A stretch of 64,000 bases of DNA from Agaricus subrufescens (lineage: Eukaryota; Basidiomycota; Agaricomycetes; Agaricales; Agaricaceae). Shown here piece by piece: positions 57,225 through 64,000 of this stretch (its first letter is position 1; each line of letters starts with the position of its first letter). Below the pieces are notes generated by a model. The model did no database searches and was not told where the DNA came from. It worked only from the letters and a program-made list of their open reading frames with translations. The stretch lies in contig CM057065.1 of NCBI GenBank assembly GCA_029945375.1, forward strand, positions 434,001-498,000, in the 5' to 3' direction. Both the position numbers and the translations under genes were made by a program.

Positions 57225-58653
57225 TAGCTTGGGGATGGGATGAATTCAAAGAAGTTTGTTGTGATGTATTCCAGGACGACGTCAAGGGTTCCATGTTTGC
57301 GGCCATACAACATATTCATGGACTGAAATACAGTCCTGAGCAAGACTCTTGTTTGAGCAAGCCTCTCAATGTACAGCAGGACCTTGTTTGGAGAGATCTG
57401 TTGGATGAGAAGATTATCAGAGACCTTCAATCACCAGACATGGTCTTTGTGAGTATACATGGTTCATGCATGGTACACTGAGTAACTCACTATAATGGTC
57501 AGGCTTGGTTACCAATGATTCTTTGTCCAATTTGTATGGCAAAATCGTTGGAAAATGATGGCCACCTGATTCCATACTTTCTGCCATTATACTGTGATAT
57601 CCATGATTGCACAGGGGGAAAGTGTTTGGATGGTCAACATCTCGAAATATCTCCTTCTCTTCACCCTCTGTTCACAATTCAACTGGGCCCAGATGACCAT
57701 CAAAGTTATAAAGGATGCTTGGCCAAGTGGTTCAAAGAATTTCTGACTTTATGTGCACACTCTGGTCCTGACTGTTAGAGAAAGACAGAGGGAGAGGGAA
57801 TATTATGTAGTGGGAAATGTACTGACTATTGACACTACATTGTTTCACTCCTGGTGATATTTATTGTGGAATTTGTACAGGAGGACCTTCCTAAACCATG
57901 GGAGTGGTCCATTCCACCAAAGTTGAACCCTCCACCACCAGCCCTGAACAAAGCACAGGATATGGTTTATGACCTTGTAGGATTGAGCATAGTCACAGAC
58001 AACATGGTTGGTAACCATTTTACCACACGCTTCTACAACTCCGATGAGAAGACTGTCTATGAATATGATGACATGCGCCACACTGGATGCGCACAGTGCA
58101 TATGAGACAGCATATTGACCAAGCACCTCACAGGGTACCCAGTGAGCCTTCCCCCATGGCATTTACTACCTGAGGGGTGGGTTGGCCGCACAACAGGCAT
58201 TCTATAATATGCGATTGGCGACTCTCACCAAAAGATTCCAAATATCAGTCCAACACAATTTGCCATCAAATTTTTCCTTGGTATCGTATAGCAGGAAGCT
58301 CACACTATTGCCTTCCAACTGTTGTTATTGGATCACTGGGTCCAAAAATTGGACCCACTTTAATGAATATGCTGAGGTGACGCAGGAGGCCAAGTTACTC
58401 CACAATGCTGCAGCTACTCCTCCCTCCGCAGAGTCAGAGGAAAGAGAGGAAGCAAGTATGCTCTCTGATGACGATGCAGCTACTCTTCCCCCTGCAAATT
58501 TGGATGAAACAGCTATTGCCCCCAATAGAGCCCCTGCCAAACAAGCAAAGCAGCCAACAATGGAGGAACTTTATGCCTGTGTTCTCACTCCAGATGACGA
58601 TGACGACCTTCCTTCCAATCCTGACAATATCCCTCTTCCTCGTTAAGTGTTGA

Positions 58654-58971
58654 AAGCCCCTCCAACCTCCCGCTACTGAGTGTCTTCCCAAAAAGGCCTG
58701 TGAAATTGAGAAATGCTGTGGGGAAGATAACCAATCCACCAAAGAGGTACGCCAAGTTGATGGACCACCTGGTGCACAAAAGCCTCAACAACCTCTCCCT
58801 CCTCTATTTGATAAGCCCCTCCAACCTCCCGCTACTGAGTGTCTTCCCAAAAAGGCCTGTGAAATTGAGAAATGCTGCGGGGAAGATAACCAATCCACCA
58901 AAGAGGTACACCAAGTTGACGGACCACCTGGTGCACAAAAGCCTCGACAACCTCTCCCTCCTCCATTTGAT
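58654..58971 (+). repeat. Tandem duplication of a 159-bp coding unit (53 codons)
   Basis: 58654-58812 and 58813-58971 differ at only a few bases. The unit is a multiple of three and keeps the frame, giving two copies of a Pro/Lys/Cys-rich peptide (ECLPKKACEIEKCCGEDN) before the PHD-like finger. Confidence 0.9.
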
Positions 58972-60430
58972 ATCCCTCCTCCTGAACCTAATGAAGAGAA
59001 GACACGTAAAGAACAGGAAGAACGATCTAAACTAATGCAACTCATCAATGAGATGGAGGTATTTTTAGAAGCAGATGCCAACAAAGACCAGCAATCAGTT
59101 GAGGCCAACAATACGGGCCCTCCTTGCGTACAATGCAGATGTGGACTGGCAGGTAATGCTCAGGAGATCCTGGCCATAGCTCCTCGCAAGGGAGACCTGC
59201 TGCAGTGCACAGGATGCAAGAAATTAAGTCATTGAGCTTGTCAACCCAATGGTCATGTGCCTCCTTGTAATTGGCTATGCTATAAATGCTCAGGACCAAA
59301 AGACAAGATGCCTATAATGGACGTAACTCACTGTTGGTAAGTTGACAAAGCACTGGCCCTACTGAGACTTACAATTTGGGCAGTATGTTGAGTAATGTGT
59401 GGCTAGTATCACGCCCACTGTGTGAGTGGTTGCAACCTGGCGTTGGTGCTCTCTGCCACTTAGGTGACTTCCACTATCCCGTGTGTCTGCTATGTTATGA
59501 TGCCCTATCCTGCCAATGGGACGTTCAGCAGTGGTGTGGTTGTATTTTCATATCAGGAGATCAAGTACAAGTTCGAGATGAGATAACAGCCAAGCCAGAA
59601 TCATCTACTACAGATGCTCTTTGGGGTCAGACAATGTCATGACACAATATACAGGTGAGTATATTCTGTCTGCACTAAAAGCTGACTTCAATTTGTGGCA
59701 GTTAGGACATTGGGCTCTGGCCTTGCAAATAGATGAAGATACATTAGATTATTTGACGGAAGTCAACTACATGGATTATACAATGGCCATAGATGATGCC
59801 TTGCTTCCGCATCTATCAACTCTCCAACTTATGGCAACTTCCCTGGATGCAGTAGATGCCACCAATATACCAATACTTAACAGGACTCAGGGAATATGCA
59901 TAACTAGTTTTCACCACGCAGTCAAGGATGCTGCTTGTGGCACGATTCTGCTATGAGAACAGGCAGGTATCACAAATTGGTTGCATGTCCATCTAGTGAA
60001 TGCCAAGTGTCACAAGTGGCAAACAGGACCAACAATGTGCCACACATGTACCCTTCGGATAGCATTTAAATTGAGGATGGGTGGTTGGGAAAAGGATGAG
60101 GGTAGAAGCTGGATAGAGGAAGCATGGTGAATCCAGACAAATACAGGGCAGGTCAACCGGGAAGACGTCAACTGGGTTTGTATAAGCAAATTGGAGCAGT
60201 TAATGTTTGAGTTTTCAAACAATGCTGGGACTGCTGGAGATTTCATGTGGGGACTGAACTTGGGTGATCATCAGGGTGGTTGGAACCCTTATTCTCTTGT
60301 GCCCTCCACTTGGATCATTTGAGACCATGAACCAGATTCCCTGAATGACAAGGTATGTACATTCCAGGTATTCTGAGCAGCCATATTGACCACGCAAACA
60401 ATAGCTCAGATGGGACTATATTCAGGCTGA

Positions 60431-62060
60431 TAATGATAGTAATAACTCAGGTAAGATTAAGGAAGTGATTACATTATTGGAACAAGTAAAGGTGAAGGAG
60501 GAAGGAGGGGCAAAAGGATGTAATCGAGGTTGAGTCAAGGGAGAAAGTCGCAATCAAGGGAGAGGAGAACAGGGAGGTCCAGCTCAACGTGATGCCATTG
60601 TGAAAGCACAAGAGGTTGCCAGAACCTGAGAATTGGGAGAATACAGCTAGCTGTGGACAAAGACATGGACAAGGATGTGGACAATTAGACCCACAGCACT
60701 CTACCACCCAAGCCCAACCATGCAGACAAGGGCAAGGGCAAGGGAAAGGGCAAGGGGAAGGTAAACATCATGACTGTAAGTAGACCAGAACCGCAACAGA
60801 CTCTGAAAGCATCATCGTCAGTACTGTACTATTATATTTGTTTATATAAATGCTTGCTTACCTATATATTTGGCTACTGATGCGAGTCCTGGGAGGACAA
60901 GGAGAAGAATGCAGATAATGATGTGTGGTGATGCAGTAGAATGATGCACGTGGATGCAGAGGCATGGTGGAACAGAGGGCTCCTGTACTTCAATGTCAGC
61001 CTTGATGTACAGGCACAATGTTGACATTCATATTCCTTACCTGTGTATCATTCATTATTCCATGGAATTGCTGTGCTTGCAAACCAGGGAGATTGCACAT
61101 GGACAAGGGCACGGACAGGGGTGTGGACGAGGACATGGACAAGGGCGCAGACGAGGATGGACAGTATGACTTGTGATGTTTCCTTTACCTCAATGTCAGC
61201 TTTAACATATAGGCAGTGTTGCAATTTGTATTCCTTACTTTGGTAGCACTATTTCATCCAAACACTGTAGCAGATTTAACACGCAGGTGCCAATGCGGAC
61301 CAGGAATAAGAAGTATCAAGATTGCACGAGGATGCAGACACGGATGCAGACAAAGACATGCAGTGTAACAAACCTCTCGAGCAGGTGTCAAGACACCTCC
61401 TAGGAAATCACTAGTTGGGTAATAGAAACATATGGAGATGGAATAGGACACTAGAGAATCCTAGAAGTCCTGGAAGGTGATGGCCCTAGAGAATCCTAGA
61501 AACCAACAATCAAAGCTAGACAAATGAACTCAGTATCATTCCTTGAAGGTGACCAATGGGAATGACACTAGAGAATCCTAGTGGTTGTGGTAGGTCATAT
61601 ATATTAATGTATGTAAGTACTGCGGTGACACAGGCAATGTGCTCACATGACTTGCACATAAAAGAAGCTTGAATGGCAGATGCAGAGCCAATAATAATAA
61701 ATAATAAATAATAGCCTCAGGCCCCCCTTTACATCTTCCACTGACTTGGGCCTACTAGTACAACCACTTTGTGGTCGATTATCTACACCAAGACCAGGTT
61801 TTTTTTTTTCCCATTGTCTCAATTCTGTCCATAATTCTCACTGTTCACAGACCCCACAGCCTGAGCCCTCGGCCTCCTCTGACTAGTGGAATTCTATCCA
61901 GTCACATCTCTTCACATCCACCTTACGCTTGAGTACTGGTGCTCATCCAGACTCATTCTCTTCTTCAGACTATTGGTTTTTATCCAACATCACCACAGTG
62001 AACAATTGCACTTAGCATAGAGTGCCATCGCCCCACCACACCGCTCAACTGATACAAAAA
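60431..62060. repeat. Gene-free region with GGACAAGG-type and other short repeats
   Basis: 60655-60770 and 61095-61165 carry purine-rich GGACAAGGGC/GGCAAGGG repeats. A stretch of about 60 bp near 60984-61044 recurs at 61182-61242. CTAGAGAATCCTAG recurs at 61450-61580. No gene recognised. The last part is the 5' flank of the next gene. Confidence 0.5.
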
Positions 62061-64000
62061 ATGACAACATTGGGATCCTTAAAGTGGGCTTTGAAGGCGC
62101 CAGAAGGATTGGCCACCATGGTCAATGGTGATATTTACTTTTCTCCTAACTCAACCCATGCCTTGAATTCTGTTCTGAGACCAAACACACCTTGGAGATT
62201 TGTAGAGAGAGTCTCAACCGCTGCTGACTTTCAGGAAGCCCGCTGGTGGACTGCTGGCACTGAGTGGCTGGGGTTCGTGCCAAAACAACCCATGCTATAT
62301 ACAGGAGTTTGGTTTGGGCCCTTGGGCATTATTCCAAATAAATTGTTGTGCAAAAACTGCATTGAATATAGCTTACCGGCGTTCTACAGTGACAAGTGGC
62401 TCAAAATAGATTATATGTTATGGGAGACCTGCAAGATCCTCCGGGAGTCCTATGCCTTGCAATATGCACTTCCTTTCCCACCTTGCTGCTGGCATTATCA
62501 CAAACAATTTCAGTCTTGGGCAACTGCCATGGAACACATCACCAAAGGTTGAGACTGGTTTGGGATGTGGCTGGGGTTATTATACTGGTCAACACAAAAA
62601 ATTCCCAATGGTCCAGACTTTGCTGAAGGACTGACGCCACCAGAGTGGTTTAAAACTGTGGTCTTCAAGAGATCAAATAAAGTGAATGGCTCATATGTTG
62701 ATGCCATATGAACCTCCCAGCTTCTGCAAAACTGGTGGCAAGTCAAATGTGTTGGGTTGTTTTTGCTCCATCCCAAAGATGCTCTGGGGCAACCCATGGC
62801 CCAGTGGTTTGTACACCAGAATGTTCCTATATGGTATCACTGGGGGGAGAGAGAATGCTGTGCGTCGAGTTCTTCAAGTTTTCCCCTCATAGTTCCTTTG
62901 CCAGAACACCTTCAAAATGCCACTACTTGGATCTCGTCATCACCAGCAGTCCCCCAATCTCACACTATGCCATCACTGACCTCTGGCTGTCATGAAAATA
63001 CTCCAGAGGCTGAATATTTGTCATCTACAGATCTTCCAGCCTTCGACAATTGGAACAACCCCTCTGCATCCTCCTCCATTGAACCACCCCTGGCCCCACA
63101 GAATGTCATTGAACCTAAGGAGCAAGTCTGGATTACCAAATATGGAGATCCAGTATGGGACTACAGTTTGGGATGGTCAGTATGGGGACCTTTCTTCAAA
63201 AGGCAGGAGGAAAGACACAAGAGGAAGCTTGAGAAGGAGATGCCTAAAGCTAAACAAGCACAGGAGTCATGGATGAGGCAGCCACCAAGGACCTCATGCC
63301 CCATATTTGTCTGGGACTGGAATGACGCTGAACCTTGGAAGTTCATAAGGACATGTGTCAGAAATGACGATCAAGAGGACATGTTGAACAGCTACAGCAA
63401 GAAACAGAAAAAATATAATGCTTTCAACAATGAGTGGGATTGTTGTAGAGAGTGGGGAGAGGATCCAGATGAGGAAGATTATATTGAACCACTTCCTGCT
63501 CATGCATTACCTGCAAAAACGGATCAGGAGCTCTTGTCTGAATGCTTGGCAACTGAGGTTGCTCACTTACTTTATGAGTACTATGGCTGGGTTGTACTGT
63601 TACCTCTACTGCCTGCGGAATACCCCATTTCCTGGATCTCTGAAGGGGATCAGAAATTGTTTAAAGCAGTCCTTGGACTTCCATCAGCCCCCCTGGACAG
63701 CATTTTCTTTTTTTCACTGTTGGCTAAAGCAGCCTTGCCATACATTTGACTCCTGGCAGGCAAGGATAGCACCAGGCCTTCCGGGGATGTTTGGGATCTG
63801 TTGCAAGACAATTGTTTGTGCCTGGCATACACCAGCACCCTCAAGTGTATTCAGACTCTGAAAAGAAAGGAGGAATCATGGTATATGTTTGATTTTGGTT
63901 CACTCAGAACTGTACCATGGAATATTGCAGTGCCCACAGCAGCAAGTGCCCTGATGGTGTGTCGTCTGAAAGAGAGACTCGATGAGGCAACAAAAGATAG
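62061..64000 (+). pseudogene. Unnamed Agaricomycete family protein, copy 2, three TGA interruptions, cut by the window edge
   Basis: This is a paralog of 42602-45348, in the same orientation. Shared blocks: NGDIYFSPNS (near 62125), WWTAGTEWLGFVPKQP (near 62250), DWFGMWLGLLYW (near 62555), VPIWYHWG (near 62825), SVWGPF (near 63180), IFVWDWN (near 63305), KYNAFNNEWDCCREW (near 63415) and WYMFDFGSLRTVPWNIAV (near 63880). TGA codons stand at 62550-62552, 62709-62711 and 63747-63749. The first two align with Arg in copy 1 (QGRDWF and SLRCAPLL). Function unknown. Confidence 0.6.

Larger units (their letters stand above)
53338..60430 (+). pseudogene. Large decayed transposase-like gene: zinc domain, DDE core, PHD-like finger
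   Basis: Such multi-domain genes are common in Agaricomycetes and look like MULE-type transposases; the superfamily is my inference. Order: a short Gln/Asn repeat tract (53485-53600), a tryptophan-rich segment, a zinc-binding region (CTCHGVFICSNYECG, CDLC, YRHYGIHDHPHP), a DDE-like core (GIVTDGAHGFWKS near 54460, LVLMSYMDG), SLPDTTNAQEAGHF near 55130, then after the Tc1 insertion CPICMAK ... CDIHDCTGGKC near 57520-57620, LVGLSIVTDNMVGNHFTTRF near 57980, two 53-residue repeats (58654-58971), a PHD-like finger (CRCGLAG ... LQCTGCKKLSH ... CYKCSG near 59140-59290) and a divergent C-terminus to about 60420. TGA codons lie at 53824, 54652, 54805, 54820, 54883, 58103, 59233 and 59954. Frames also shift near 58140 and 58640. 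Confidence 0.65.

Noticed and set aside
9713..63749. TGA read as an amino acid (code change or recoding) instead of a stop
   Set aside because: All affected genes also have frameshifts or belong to transposon/NLR remnants, basidiomycetes use the standard code, and intact genes here need no such reading.
1..64000. tRNA, rRNA or CRISPR features
   Set aside because: I saw no cloverleaf-like A/B box pairs, no rRNA signature and no spaced direct-repeat array. A covariance-model scan was not possible.

Overview
The window reads as a repeat-rich, accessory stretch of a mushroom-forming basidiomycete (Agaricomycetes) nuclear genome. Genes have many short GT-AG introns of about 45-65 bp. The families seen are typical of Agaricomycete genomes: NACHT STAND/NLR proteins, a Copia LTR retrotransposon, PIF/Harbinger, Plavaka-like and Tc1/mariner transposases, TET/JBP dioxygenases, RecQ-like helicases and DUF6589 proteins. 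I see no rRNA, no convincing tRNA and no CRISPR array. Species cannot be named from the sequence alone. Family names come from recognition by eye, not from a search.

Layout. 1-3.6 kb: the 5' part of an apparently intact NLR on the minus strand, head-to-head with a decayed NLR on the plus strand. 3.6-13.6 kb: a three-level nest in that decayed NLR. A small TIR element holds a 9.4-kb Copia, whose 3' LTR holds a 2.2-kb non-autonomous DNA element. 14.4-17.7 kb: a two-gene PIF/Harbinger unit. 18.4-24.9 kb: an NLR fragment, then a copy of the NLR upstream region split by a 5.9-kb element with terminal inverted repeats and a target-site duplication; this element carries a DUF6589 gene and a RecQ-like helicase gene, convergent and both decayed. 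25.1-28.1 kb: a complete five-exon NLR. 28.8-29.7 kb: PIG-X, the only clear housekeeping gene. 30.2-31.9 kb: a putative multi-intron transcript built from repeated exon-intron units. 33.3-41.7 kb: three minus-strand genes (DUF6698-like, Plavaka-like transposase, TET/JBP dioxygenase). 42.6-45.3 kb and 62.1-64 kb: two members of an unnamed gene family. 46-48 kb: gene remnants, including a CLPTM1 fragment. 48.7-51 kb: two more NLR fragments. 53.3-60.4 kb: a large decayed zinc-finger/DDE/PHD-like transposase gene, split by a 1.6-kb Tc1/mariner element with an intact transposase.

Two themes stand out. First, almost all the content is NLR paralogs and transposons that insert into one another, so the order of several insertions can be read directly. 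Second, every in-frame nonsense codon I could place in the decayed genes is TGA. At several sites the related copy in this window has arginine, which fits CGA-to-TGA decay of methylated CpG. The best candidate for an undescribed system is the 18.9-24.8 kb RecQ-helicase/DUF6589 element, because its ends, target duplication and a paralogous unoccupied site are all visible here.
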